A stretch of 64,000 nt of DNA from Fragum whitleyi (Eukaryota > Mollusca > Bivalvia > Cardiida > Cardiidae): positions 32,280,077-32,344,076 of the forward strand of contig OX411557.1 in assembly GCA_948146395.1 (NCBI GenBank), read 5' to 3'. A program made the translations under genes and the position numbers. The stretch's first letter is position 1. The number at the start of each line of letters is the position of its first letter. Below the pieces are notes generated by a model. The model saw only the letters and a list, made by a program, of their open reading frames with translations, did not search any database and was not told the origin of the DNA. Below are positions 37,801-42,639 of this stretch, piece after piece.

Positions 37801-40800
37801 TTTACTGATTTCATTTACTCTATATTCTTTTATAAGAAACTTTTTTTGTTGATGGAAGAACCAGTTTAAACTAATCCCATTTTCCAAAGCCTGTATGAAA
37901 TAAAAGGCTTAAAATTTTACCTAACGTTTTTGGATTGAAAAAATAAAATGTTACTTTTCAGCAGTTCAACCAAAAAATTTAACTATAGGGACGGACTGTA
38001 GTGGTTATGTCAATATATATATATGTATTTTGTTTTCTTCTCAGAAAATCACAAAGCGACTGAGTAGTGGCCAAACGGATGCAACTCAGGCCAAGTTAGT
38101 GGAAGTTCAGAAGGTTCCTGAACGTTCAGGCAAGGGTGACTATTGGAGTGAGGCCAAGATTACTGTTCCAGAGTTACCTCCCTCAATACTACCAGGCTGT
38201 AAATGTATTGAATTAGGATATTTTGTCTGTGTAAGTCATTAATATTTCGATCTTGTTAATCCTATTATCTTTTGTGCAGAATAGCCAGTGTATCGTAAAA
38301 TCCAATTTTCCATACAAAATGCCATTGCCGAACAAAAATAGTTTTCACTATTTGAAATCATGTTGCAGATGTCATAAAAATCAAAAGAATAACTGCTTTA
38401 TTTATTGGAATCAAAATTCATAATTCCTGTAATAGCTGTTTGAAGATCACAAGATCACGAGGTGCTCATGGTGAGCTTTTGTGATCTAGCTATGTCCAGT
38501 GTTTGCATCTATTGTCGGCAATCAGTCCTATGTCAGCATCTTGTGTGCACTTTTAAGGCCACATTTTTGGTTGAATGTCTTGAAACTTGGTCAGAATGTT
38601 TGTCTTGATGAAATCTTTGTCAAGTTTGAAAAATGGGTCAAGTGGGGTCAAAAATGAGGTAGGGGGGTCTAATCTTAGAAAAACCTTGTGTGCATTCTAG
38701 GGGCCACATTTTTGGCTGAAATGTCTTGAAACTTGGTCAGAATATGTGTCTATATAAAATCTCAGTTAAGACCAACAATGAGGTCAAGGGGTCAAATCTG
38801 ACACAAACTTTATGTACAGTCTAAAGGCTCAGTTTTGACTCAAATGTTTTGAAACTTTGTCAGAATGTTTGTCTTTATGAAAACTGTCAAGTTTGAAAAA
38901 AGGTAAAGGGGAGGCAAAATTAGGTCAAAGAGTAAAATTTAGAAAGGCCATCTGTGCACTCTTGAAGCCATATTTTTGCTTAAATGTCTTGAAATTTGGT
39001 AGGAATATTTGTCTCTAGCAAATCTCATTCAAGTTCAGAAATGGGGCAAGTGTGGTAAAAAATGATATCAAATGGTCTAATGTTAGAAAAATAATGTGTG
39101 CACTTTATAGGCACCCTTTTTAGCTCACCTGAGCACAACGTGCTCAAGTGAGCTATTGTGATCACCTTTTGTCCGGCGTCCGTGCGTCGTCCGTCAACAA
39201 TTTCTTTAAACGACATCTCCTCCTAATCTACTAGGCCAATTTTAACCAAACTTGGCAGAAATGTTCCTTAGGTGGTCCCCTTTAAGAATTGCTAAAAGAA
39301 TTGAAATCGGTGAAAAACTCTGGTTGCTATGGCAACCAAAGTTAAAAATTTAAGAAAATCTTTAAAATTCTTCTTCTTCTGAACCAGCAGCCCTACAGCT
39401 TTGAAATTTGGCATGGGTGATCAGCTCATAGACCTTAATAAAAATAGCTAAAATCATATCTGTTGGGCCACCAGGGGGAGGGGGTAGTACTTTGGGCAAA
39501 TTTTGTAATCTTTAACCTTCTTCTTCTTCTGATCATGATGGCCTACAGCCTTAAAATTTTGCTTGTATGATCACCTCATAGACCTTAATGAAAATAGCTA
39601 AAATCTTATCTGTAGGGCCACCAGGTGCGGAGCACCAGGGGGAGGGGGTAGTACTTTGATGAAAATTTTGTAATCTTAAAACCTTTTTCTTCTTCTGAAC
39701 CAGGAGACCTACAGATTTGAATATTGGCATGGATGATCAGCATATGGACCTTTATAAAAACACCTAAAATCATGACTGTAGATTCACCAGGTGCGTAGCA
39801 CCAGGGGGAGAGAGTAGTACTTTTGTGAAAATTTTGTAATCTTTAACCTTTTTCTTCTTCTGAATCACAAGCCCTACTGACTTGAAAATTGGCATGGAGG
39901 ATCAGCTCATAGACCTTAATAAAAATAGCTAAAGTCATGACTGTAAAGCCACCAGGTGCGGAGCACCAGGGGGGAGGGGGTAGCACTTTTGTGAAAATTT
40001 TGTAACTTTAATCTTCATCTTCTAATGAACCAGGAGCCCTACAGACTTCAATATTGGCATGGATGATAAGCATATGGATCTAAAATAAAATAGCTAAAAT
40101 CATGAATGTAGGAAAAAGAAAGAGGATAAAGCCAAAGGGGGTCAAAATGATGCTAAAAGTAAAAATTTTAGAAAGACATTGTGTGCACTTCAGAGCGCAC
40201 AATTTTGGTTCAAATGTCTTGAAACTTAGTAAGAATCTTTTCTTCATGATATTAGCTCAGTGAATGATTGAGTCAAGGCAGGTAAAATAGTAGGACAAAG
40301 GGCCATTTGTCATTGAATTTGGGGTATAAACAAAGTGATTTGATTGCCTACATGAAATTCAGGATTACTGGCATCTTGTAACCTTATAAATTATGCCTAA
40401 GGTGAGCACATTTTGGCTAATGGTCCCCTTGTCTTCAGTATGTCAAAATGTTTGATCTAAATAATTTCTTTAAGCCCTTCCTGATAAAAAAGCTATGTCT
40501 TTTTTTTTCTTTCCTTTAGTCATTAAAATTCCAATACAATTACAATTTCTTTTTATTTAAAATTGTTGTATTGTTACAGGTTAAAGTGTATTGCATATTA
40601 ACCCTTATATTGTAGCATTTAGATATTTTTTCAAACAAAATTCTAATTTTTAGGACATTTCAACGAGTCTGACTCTGGTTTTTCCCAAAATAACTAAGTA
40701 GAAAGCAGGTAGTTCAGCTCAGACTGCATGTCTGTGTAGGTCAGTCTGCATATCTGAGTAAAATGAGCTTAGTCTATACTGTCTGCTGAACTTTTCCGTA

Positions 40801-41034
40801 CAGCAGAAATATGGAACAGATTAAGATGTATTTTGTACTAACAAACTTATCTTTCTGCTTTTACAGCTTGTTGTTGAACCCTTTGATATTCGAATACCAA
40901 TGGACATTGTGATTGGTACAGAGCCTTTTCTTCCTGTAGAATCAACCAATGAGATTGTGACAACAGTAGATGTACACGCCCCCATTAGTAACTTCTGTCA
41001 TGAAAATATGGAGGAAGACAGTATGTTATCATGA
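7737..41034 (+). CDS. Arrestin-domain-containing protein (alpha-arrestin), six exons
   Basis: Exons 7737-7848, 23093-23215, 29327-29562, 33821-34003, 38045-38230 and 40867-41034 join into 1008 nt (335 aa plus TGA), with GT..AG borders and phases 1,1,0,0,0. An Arrestin_N-like half has YFPGDKLDG (about 16-24), VRVQC (39-43) and LPFQFRLP (97-104). An Arrestin_C-like half has GYIPGDTI (188-195) and ends near MDIVIGTEPF (292-301). These motifs are typical of alpha-arrestins (ARRDC/TXNIP family), adaptor proteins that link membrane cargo to ubiquitin ligases and trafficking. That role is inferred from the family. The product is short (family members are often about 390-420 aa). Its tail of about 35 aa has no PPxY motif, which in the family recruits NEDD4 ligases. 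Either it acts differently or more 3' exons exist (see the GTATGT site at 41022). An in-frame TAA at 7716 supports the start. Introns are up to 15 kb. Which paralogue it is cannot be said. Confidence 0.85.
8348..8447 (+). repeat. 49-bp tandem duplication
   Basis: TGCCTATAAAAGTGTACCAT followed by AATATTTTTGTACCAACCCC is repeated immediately with few changes. It is part of the family that also forms the hairpin at 5963. Confidence 0.7.
8973..9196 (+). mobile_element. MITE family 1, copy 1
   Basis: Terminal inverted repeats are TAACCCTTGTTATGCTGAA and TTCAGCATGACAAGGGTTA. The interior carries a piece of the shared CAGACTGCAC..GTGCAGGCTG core, here shortened. Confidence 0.7.
9628..9877 (-). mobile_element. 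MITE family 1, copy 2 (reverse)
   Basis: It opens with a slightly disrupted terminus (AACCCTTAATGTCATGTTGA), then CAGCCTGCACATAAGTGCAG, and ends TTCAGCATGACAAGGGTT. Confidence 0.7.
10690..10835 (-). repeat. Fragment of the family seen at 12735
   Basis: GGGTCATAATTTGTACAATG and CCCCTTGATAGTATG match the interior of the element at 12735-13043. The SINE at 10836 is inserted into it, so this copy is the older of the two. Confidence 0.5.
10836..11091 (+). mobile_element. tRNA-derived SINE with 13-bp target duplication
   Basis: The tRNA-like head has an A-box-like TAGTGCAGTTGGTAGCGCG and a decayed B box. It is followed by the body TTTGTCTCTCACCAATGG, the 3' block GGCGTTAAACCCCATTC and an (AATC)n tail. 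Perfect direct repeats TCTAAGCAAATGT at 10823-10835 and 11092-11104 mark target-primed integration. As it has only a tRNA-like head and the SINE body, it is not a functional tRNA gene. Confidence 0.88.
11338..11650. repeat. Short inverted-repeat element
   Basis: The left end CTACCGTATTTTATCTAATA and the right end, read inverted, CTACCATATTTTTCATAATG are similar, and both continue into CCCTCCC. This is a MITE-like organisation with about 30-bp degenerate termini. Confidence 0.5.
11949..12187 (-). mobile_element. MITE family 1, copy 3 (reverse)
   Basis: It runs from GTCATGCTGAACCCTGAATA through CAGCCTGCACATATGTGCAG to TTATTCAGAGTGACTAGGGT. The right terminus has two substitutions. Confidence 0.7.
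12735..13043 (-). mobile_element. Helentron-like element, short form
   Basis: Read on the minus strand it starts near CAGCTGTTTTCGGAGAAAAC (palindrome) and has a GTCGTCGTCA microsatellite-like run. It includes GAAACTTGGCACACATG and ends with a hairpin at GGCGGCG followed by CTCTTGTTT at 12735. It has one monomer only. Confidence 0.6.
13080..13300 (+). repeat. Dispersed repeat shared with 40600-40840
   Basis: ACTAAGTAGAAAGCAGG and AGACTGCATGTCTGTGTAG occur here and at 40693-40740 in the same order. Probably another MITE family with a GCATG-type palindromic centre. Confidence 0.5.
13957..14050 (+). repeat. Partial MITE family 2
   Basis: It starts TTAACCCTTTCCTTTGACAA and contains GAAAAGAAGAAATTGCTC and TTTCTTCTTTT, a decayed half of the family found complete at 35879 and 60733. 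Confidence 0.45.
14880..15090 (+). mobile_element. 3' end of a non-LTR retrotransposon
   Basis: A non-coding end contains AATAAAATTTTG followed by TATCTTGTATCTTGTATTTG, a short 3' tail repeat as left by target-primed reverse transcription. No reverse transcriptase remains, so the copy is severely 5'-truncated. Confidence 0.55.
15440..15625 (+). repeat. Degenerate tRNA-like SINE piece
   Basis: CAGTAGTGCATTCAGGGGCT followed by GAGTTTGATCTCT looks like decayed A and B boxes, and TTTGTCTCTGCCTTATG resembles the body of the SINE at 10836. It is interrupted by the solo arm at 15627. Confidence 0.4.
15627..15742. mobile_element. Solo arm of a foldback element, 14-bp direct repeats
   Basis: It starts GGGCTAACTTATTTCTGACC and ends CAATCAGAATAGCC. 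It matches one arm of the inverted pair at 45778-45960. The direct repeat TTGTGCTTAGACTA flanks it at 15613-15626 and 15743-15756. Confidence 0.65.
16020..17160. other. No gene seen
   Basis: AT-rich intronic sequence of the arrestin gene. I saw no convincing exon, RNA gene or strong repeat. Confidence 0.45.
17161..17960 (+). mobile_element. Helentron-like element with degenerate tandem core
   Basis: The 5' palindrome is AGCTCACCTGAGCACATGG. Behind it are loosely repeated blocks with TCAGGATGTTTGTCTGG and TAGACAATTTCCTTGTT. The 3' end is not clear. Confidence 0.5.
18022..18271. repeat. Foldback element, 250 bp
   Basis: The left arm begins ATCAGGGCCCGAGATTATAA and the right arm ends in its approximate complement, AACCTTTGGCCCTGAT. 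A second perfect hairpin (ACTAAGTTGTTA..TAACAACTTAGT) forms the centre, so nearly the whole segment can fold. Confidence 0.75.
18434..18679 (+). mobile_element. MITE family 1, copy 4
   Basis: Both termini are intact (TAACCCTTGTCATGCTGAA and its inverse). The centre is CAGACTGCACTTATGTGCAG. The best preserved copy of the family here. Confidence 0.85.
19292..21010 (+). mobile_element. Pearl/Helentron-like element with 156-bp tandem array
   Basis: It starts with a palindrome TAGTCCCCCACCGGTTACCG and GGGGGACTATAGGTTTGC, then a (GTCC/GTCT)n microsatellite (19347-19377). Monomers with GTCCGGA..ATATCTCCTAAACTATG start at 19541, 19697, 19853, 20009, 20165 and 20320, a period of 156 bp, with more decayed units to about 20760. 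A monomer of the 166-bp type (ACAGACAGCTTCCATTTTTG) follows at 20865. The 3' end is uncertain. Confidence 0.75.
21687..21932 (+). mobile_element. MITE family 1, copy 5
   Basis: It starts TTAACACTTGTCATTCTGAA and ends TTCAGCATGACAAGGGTTA. It contains the perfect palindrome CTGCACATATGTGCAG. Confidence 0.8.
22330..22490 (+). repeat. Dispersed repeat, copy 1 (pair with 33090-33275)
   Basis: CAGAGCTACAGATAGAGG, TTAGATCAAAGAGTTTCAAT and GACAATTCAAATGAGTG occur in the same order as at 33093-33210. Confidence 0.55.
22776..22805. repeat. Perfect 30-bp palindrome
   Basis: AGGTTTCCTAATGAA followed by its near-perfect complement TCATTAGGAAACCT. It lies about 50 bp before the first of the five tandem acceptors. 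Confidence 0.8.
22851..23150 (+). repeat. Five tandem copies of a splice acceptor plus exon start
   Basis: Copies begin (first exonic base) at 22859, 22925, 22976, 23042 and 23093. Spacing is 66, 51, 66 and 51 bp, so the array is a 117-bp unit duplicated. Each has a (T)TTCAG or TTCCAG acceptor, GTGTT and the exon text GTCCAGTGTGTTGGTATAGG. In the arrestin frame copy 1 meets TGA after the Cys codon, copies 2 and 3 start GTTTGA, and copies 4 and 5 (GTTCGA) are open. Confidence 0.92.
23093..23215 (+). CDS. Arrestin gene exon 2 (last of five tandem acceptors)
   Basis: It follows the acceptor TTTTCAG at 23091-23092 and reads GT, then 40 codons (VRVQCVGIGVVTWAAGFGDQ onward, ending EILLED), then G at the donor GTAAAT. 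Incoming phase 1 matches exon 1. The pattern V-R-V-x-C-x-G fits the second sheet of arrestin N domains. The acceptor and first about 50 nt are repeated upstream (exon starts 22859, 22925, 22976, 23042). Only the 23042 copy is also open in this frame, and using it would add 17 residues. I chose 23093 because it gives the normal domain length. Confidence 0.75.
23238..23967 (+). mobile_element. Helentron-like element with TCTG microsatellite
   Basis: The 5' palindrome ATGCTCCCGCATGG pairs loosely with GGAGCAT. A (GTCT)n tract lies at 23313-23348. Degenerate monomers contain TCATATTTGGCATGATGGTA and GATAGATCT. The 3' hairpin GTGTTTCGCAAACAC is followed by TTCTTGTTT. Confidence 0.65.
23976..25910 (+). 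mobile_element. Helentron-like element with 145-bp-class array
   Basis: The 5' palindrome remnant is AGCTAACCTGAGTATGAAG. About seven diverged monomers with CTCTAGAGGCCACA, GAAACTTGGTCAGAATG and GGTCAAGTGGGGTCAAA run to about 25120. A second monomer type with TTTCAACCAAACTTGGCA follows. The 3' end AGGTGAGTAATTAAAGG..CCCTCTTGTT at 25879-25910 abuts the next element. Confidence 0.7.
25911..27163 (+). mobile_element. Helentron-like element, alternating 166/177-bp monomers
   Basis: The 5' palindrome is AGCTCACCTGAGCACGAAG with CTCAAGGTGAGC. Monomers with GAAACCAGA..GCAGACAGCTTTCAT occur at 26175, 26341, 26518, 26683 and 26861 (steps 166, 177, 165, 178). Palindrome remnants (TAGCTC..GAGCACGA) lie inside the longer monomers at 26461 and 26805. 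The 3' end is CAGGTGAGCGATCTAGATCC, then GGTCCTCTTGTTT. Confidence 0.72.
27474..27717 (+). mobile_element. MITE family 1, copy 6
   Basis: TAACCCTTGTCATGCTGAA at the left, TTCAGCATGACAGGAGTTTA at the right (two changes). The centre is CAGACTGCACATGTGTGCTG. Confidence 0.8.
27720..29326. other. No gene seen; arrestin intron 2 distal part
   Basis: AT-rich intron sequence. The only longer open frame (27765-27986) shows no gene-like features. Confidence 0.45.
29327..29562 (+). CDS. Arrestin gene exon 3
   Basis: The acceptor GCTTCAG precedes 29327. Two bases complete Asp79, then 78 codons follow and the exon ends in phase 0 at AGA|GTAAGT. It holds the most recognisable Arrestin_N block: GHHKLPFQFRLP, then PQTLEEPGCFTRYRLKACV, which matches the family pattern F-x-F-x-LP ... 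Y-x-L-x-A. It ends in the linker to the C domain. A MITE copy starts 22 nt after the donor. Confidence 0.85.
29585..29820 (+). mobile_element. MITE family 1, copy 7 (22 nt past exon 3 donor)
   Basis: Intact termini TAACCCTTGTCATGCTGAA and its inverse, with the centre partly lost. It lies just inside the 5' end of arrestin intron 3. Confidence 0.85.
30795..31471 (-). mobile_element. Pearl/Helentron-like element with 160-bp monomers
   Basis: On the minus strand it opens with the palindrome TAGTCCCCTACCGGTG..GGGGACTATAGGTTTGC (31470-31419), then a (GTCC/GTCT)n tract (31362-31426). Units with GCTTGCTTA at 30838, 30997, 31160 and 31320 (period about 160) follow. The terminus is nearly identical to that of the element at 19292, but the monomers differ. 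Confidence 0.75.
31490..31740 (+). repeat. Diverged duplication, copy A (pair with 32420-32640)
   Basis: TTTATCATTCTTACAT, GCCTGATTCCCAATAATTCA and CAAATCAAAGCCCTAAAA align in order with the second copy. Both end in an intron-like TTCTYYTAG followed by an A-rich stretch. Confidence 0.55.
31823..32001 (+). mobile_element. Small Helentron-like element (GCCCCCGA palindrome)
   Basis: The palindrome TATGCCCCCGATAGGGAGGC lies at the 5' end, with a (GTCC/GTCT)n tract at 31859-31917. It then has TTGGCCATAACTTCC and the 3' hairpin TGTCATCTTACAGTGACAG, and ends with CTCTTGTT. It has no tandem core. Confidence 0.65.
32420..32640 (+). repeat. Diverged duplication, copy B
   Basis: See 31490-31740 for shared blocks. 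It ends in CTCTTCTAG|GTAAAAAAAGAAATC, which is acceptor-like but has no consistent reading frame. Confidence 0.5.
32701..32834 (+). other. Exon-like open stretch in arrestin intron 3
   Basis: A strong acceptor (TGATTTTTTTTACAG) precedes and a good donor (GAT|GTAAGG) follows 134 open bases that read LNMCFDVGHLCLILPKSLSR, then about 24 more residues, in one frame. With incoming phase 0 from exon 3 it would read ATC TGA, a stop, and its length is not a multiple of three. It could act only as a premature-stop (poison) exon, be a pseudogene piece, or be chance. Confidence 0.25.
33090..33275 (+). repeat. Dispersed repeat, copy 2
   Basis: It pairs with 22330-22490 (CAGAGCTGCAAATAGAGG, TTAGATCAAGGTGTTTCAAT). 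It includes the half-palindrome CTCATTGGAATCGTCTTGTC, which occurs as a perfect palindrome at 34453. Confidence 0.55.
33545..33786 (-). mobile_element. MITE family 1, copy 8 (reverse, 34 nt before exon 4)
   Basis: TAACCCTTGTGTTGCTGAAC to TTCAGCATGACAAGGGTTA, with CAGCCTGCACATATGTGCAG at the centre. Orientation is opposite to copy 7 at the other end of the same intron. Confidence 0.85.
33821..34003 (+). CDS. Arrestin gene exon 4
   Basis: The acceptor TTCATTTTAG lies at 33811-33820, with 61 codons and phase 0 at both ends (donor AAA|GTAGGT). It encodes the start of the Arrestin_C domain: SARLRLEQTGYIPGDTIACT, with the family's GY-x-PG-[DE]-x-I motif (about 188-195), then a strand ending VLMKFKLYK. 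A reverse-oriented MITE copy ends 34 nt before the exon. Confidence 0.85.
34453..34489. repeat. Perfect palindrome, about 37 bp
   Basis: CTCATTGGAATCGTCTT pairs with AAGACGATTCCAATGAG around ATA. Diverged relatives lie at 33172-33212, 22391-22430 and 3975-4010. Confidence 0.8.
34738..34998 (+). other. Unassigned open frame in arrestin intron 4
   Basis: 87 codons. The second half (CTSLYISIKGDENSESIEIP onward, ending VIKVLLKK) has an amphipathic beta-like pattern and normal composition, vaguely like a PLAT/lipase-type strand series, but I cannot support a family. No splice site in the arrestin phase leads into it. Possibly a pseudogene fragment or chance. Confidence 0.2.
35051..35302 (-). mobile_element. 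MITE family 1, copy 9 (reverse)
   Basis: TAACCCTTGTCAGCTGATCC to TTCAGCATGACAAGGGTTA. The centre is CAGCCTGCACACTTGTGCAG. It has a small deletion in the left terminus. Confidence 0.8.
35492..35875 (+). mobile_element. Truncated Helentron-like element
   Basis: The 5' end AGTTCACCTGAGCACAACAC is followed by blocks CAACATCTTTAAACATCT and TTTCAACCAAACCTGTCAG of the type seen after 25100. No 3' end. It is interrupted by the MITE at 35879. Confidence 0.5.
35879..36103 (+). mobile_element. MITE family 2, copy 1
   Basis: Termini TAACCCTTTCCTGTTTTACA and, inverted, TAACCCTTTGCTGTTTAATC. The centre is the hairpin AAGAAGAAATTGCTTG..CAAGCAATTTCTTCTTTT-like. An opposite-orientation copy lies at 60733-60960. 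Confidence 0.8.
36279..36655 (+). mobile_element. Truncated Helentron-like element
   Basis: AGCTCACCTGAGCACTTCATGC at the 5' end (first 15 bases identical to other copies), then ACAATCTTAAAAACTTCTTC and two short monomers with CAATTTCAACGAGATTTACC. The 3' end is missing. Confidence 0.5.
37485..37715 (+). repeat. 77-bp tandem repeat, three copies
   Basis: Blocks TTAACCATACTTTGCTCATA, TTAACCATGCTTTGCTCATA and TTAACTTTACTAGGCTCATA start near 37502, 37579 and 37656, about 77 bp apart, each followed by ATTG[AG]TAT and AGCT[AG]CTG. Confidence 0.7.
38045..38230 (+). CDS. Arrestin gene exon 5
   Basis: The acceptor TTCTTCTCAG precedes 38045. It has 62 codons, phase 0 at both ends and donor TGT|GTAAGT. 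The text includes YWSEAKITVPELPPSILPGC, then IELGYFVCV continuing into exon 6. The block I-x-VP-x-LPPS followed by I-x-L-x-Y-x-V is characteristic of arrestin C domains. Confidence 0.85.
38446..39117 (+). mobile_element. Helentron-like element, 145-bp-class monomers (interrupted)
   Basis: The 5' palindrome remnant is ACGAGGTGCTCATGGTGAGC. Monomers with GAAACTTGGTCAGAATG and AAACCTTGTGTGCA follow. The array is cut at 39117 by another element and seems to resume near 40130 (TTGTGTGCACTTCAGAGC). Confidence 0.6.
39118..40130 (+). mobile_element. Helentron-like element nested in the previous one, 165-bp monomers
   Basis: It starts TTTAGCTCACCTGAGCACAA, directly after the T-run of the host monomer. 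Monomers with GCCACCAGG..GGGGGAGGGGGTAG recur at about 165-bp steps. Three of the four contain the hairpin GGTGCGGAGCACC (39624, 39790, 39955). The right border is only approximate. Confidence 0.6.
40600..40840 (+). repeat. Dispersed repeat, second copy of the 13080 family
   Basis: AACTAAGTAGAAAGCAGGTA and CAGACTGCATGTCTGTGTAG match 13168-13215. It lies just upstream of arrestin exon 6. Confidence 0.45.
40867..41034 (+). CDS. Arrestin gene exon 6 (stop codon)
   Basis: The acceptor CTTTTACAG precedes 40867. It has 55 codons and a TGA at 41032. The text begins LVVEPFDIRIPMDIVIGTEP, the closing strand of the C domain (family pattern I-x-x-PI-x-IGT-x-P), followed by an acidic tail ending HENMEEDSMLS. 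A possible donor, ACA|GTATGT at 41022, lies 13 nt before the stop and would permit further exons, so the last few residues are the least certain part of the model. Confidence 0.75.
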   Translation, partial: LVVEPFDIRIPMDIVIGTEPFLPVESTNEIVTTVDVHAPISNFCHENMEEDSMLS

Positions 41035-41250
41035 AGACAGATTGTTATTATGAGCACAGAATGTTATCATGGAGACTTTATTTCATCATAAAGACAATGT
41101 GTTATCATGAAGTGTTTGGTATCAAGAATGAAATAATTTATTGTGATGGCAATATGCTATCATGAACAAATTATGTTATAATGAAGATAGTGTGTAGATA
41201 GCATGTTATCACAAGGACAATGTGTAGATAACATTTTATTATGAAGTTAC
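41018..41250 (+). repeat. Degenerate minisatellite starting in the arrestin stop codon
   Basis: ATGTTATCATGAAGACA-like units recur at irregular spacing of about 20-40 bp to about 41250. The first unit contains the last coding triplets and the TGA. Confidence 0.6.
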
Positions 41251-41639
41251 TAGTGAAATACATGGCCATGCATCAAGTAGTTTCTATTAAGTCAAATAAT
41301 GTTACCTTTCATGAAGAAGTAAATCTAGTCTCTCCCATAACCGTCGATAACTCGTTTTCCTTCAGTAGTTCTTTATTCCAACTTTTACTGTGTCTATTTC
41401 TATAGATATCATGTTTTCAGTTGTACAACCTCAAATATTAAACTATACACGTATGGTTTGGACGCATATCAAAAGATACAAAACCTCTTCACTTCCTACG
41501 AGGAAGACAATTTATATTTCAACGAATGATTTAAGTTATGACAAATAATAATGCTAGATCTATTAGCTTAAACACGAAATTCTACTATCTAGAGTTGTAA
41601 TGATATTAAAGAAAATATGGTATAGTAACATAGCAGATA

Positions 41640-42523
41640 CGAGGGGTGTTCCAGAAGTTCGTCGACCTTCTAAATTTGCACATCATGAATTTCAAACATT
41701 AAGGCGTTAATGTACACAATTTTTATCACATTAGTTTACACGACACACTCATCAGACGTTGTCATAGTGACGTGCATAACGTCATGCAGAGCACGGACTA
41801 CTTTCTTACCTAACGTCTATACATTCTGTTATTCTTACACCAAAAAAAATGAACTAAAAGATATATAAATTTCTCAGAATTTTGCTCACTTTTTGAATAC
41901 TGATACAACGGTAATGCCAAAAAACCTAATCAGTTGAAACTCTTTTGTTGCTCAAATAAAGTGCCATGACTGACGATGGTGGTAGTTGACTAAAGTCACC
42001 AGAACAATGTCGGGTTGCATTTTCTAACTAATAGAAATTGTTTCAAGGTGAGGGCAGAGGATCGAAAGCATTGTCACTTACACCCATTTAGGCATTTCTT
42101 AAGAGATATAAAATATTTATTAAAGCTGCAATAGAATAACGAGAATGAAAGGGTATTTGGACGCATGTCGATGACTGGTTATAGCGATTTTAATGGGGAA
42201 TCAAAGATTTAATGATACATTTAGCAATTTCTTATAGTAAACGAATTAGAATCGGGTGGTTTTAGTGAAAAAGTGTGAAATATGGTTTGTGTTTTGAATA
42301 TCCTGACGTCAACGACGTACGTTAGCGGCTCAAGGTGTGCGCCGCTCGGCACGCGGTGCATGTCTTCGGTTGCCCCTAAAATGAGTAATCTTCGACGTAC
42401 ATTCATCATATTTGAGGTGTGAGTAAAGGAAAGATAACTATAAGATGATATAATTCATAATTTCATACTAGCATCAGTGTTTGAGATATGACGTCAGTCC
42501 ACGAACTTCTGGAAAACCCCTCG
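41640..42523. mobile_element. Mariner-like non-autonomous element, 884 bp
   Basis: Inverted 27-bp termini begin CGAGGGGTGTTCCAGAAGTT at the left and CGAGGGGTTTTCCAGAAGTT at the right when read inverted, two mismatches in 27. A TA dinucleotide flanks each side (41638-41639, 42524-42525), as Tc1/mariner elements require. The GAGGGG-TGTTC type end is common in mariner. The interior shows no transposase catalytic motifs and only short frames, so this is a deletion derivative or a MITE moved in trans. Confidence 0.8.
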
Positions 42524-42639
42524 TAGAAAATGTAAAACGTACGTTTCATAAGAAATTCTAAATAAGGTAAACACGGGAAGACAAAAAATAAACCATTAAT
42601 TTTGAACTTTCCTCATTTAGCCTCAAAGGGAAATAATCA

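Noticed and set aside
42221..42409. Minus-strand 62-codon frame inside the mariner-like element as a transposase remnant
   Set aside because: It shows none of the DDD/DDE-region motifs of mariner transposase and cannot be aligned by eye to any.
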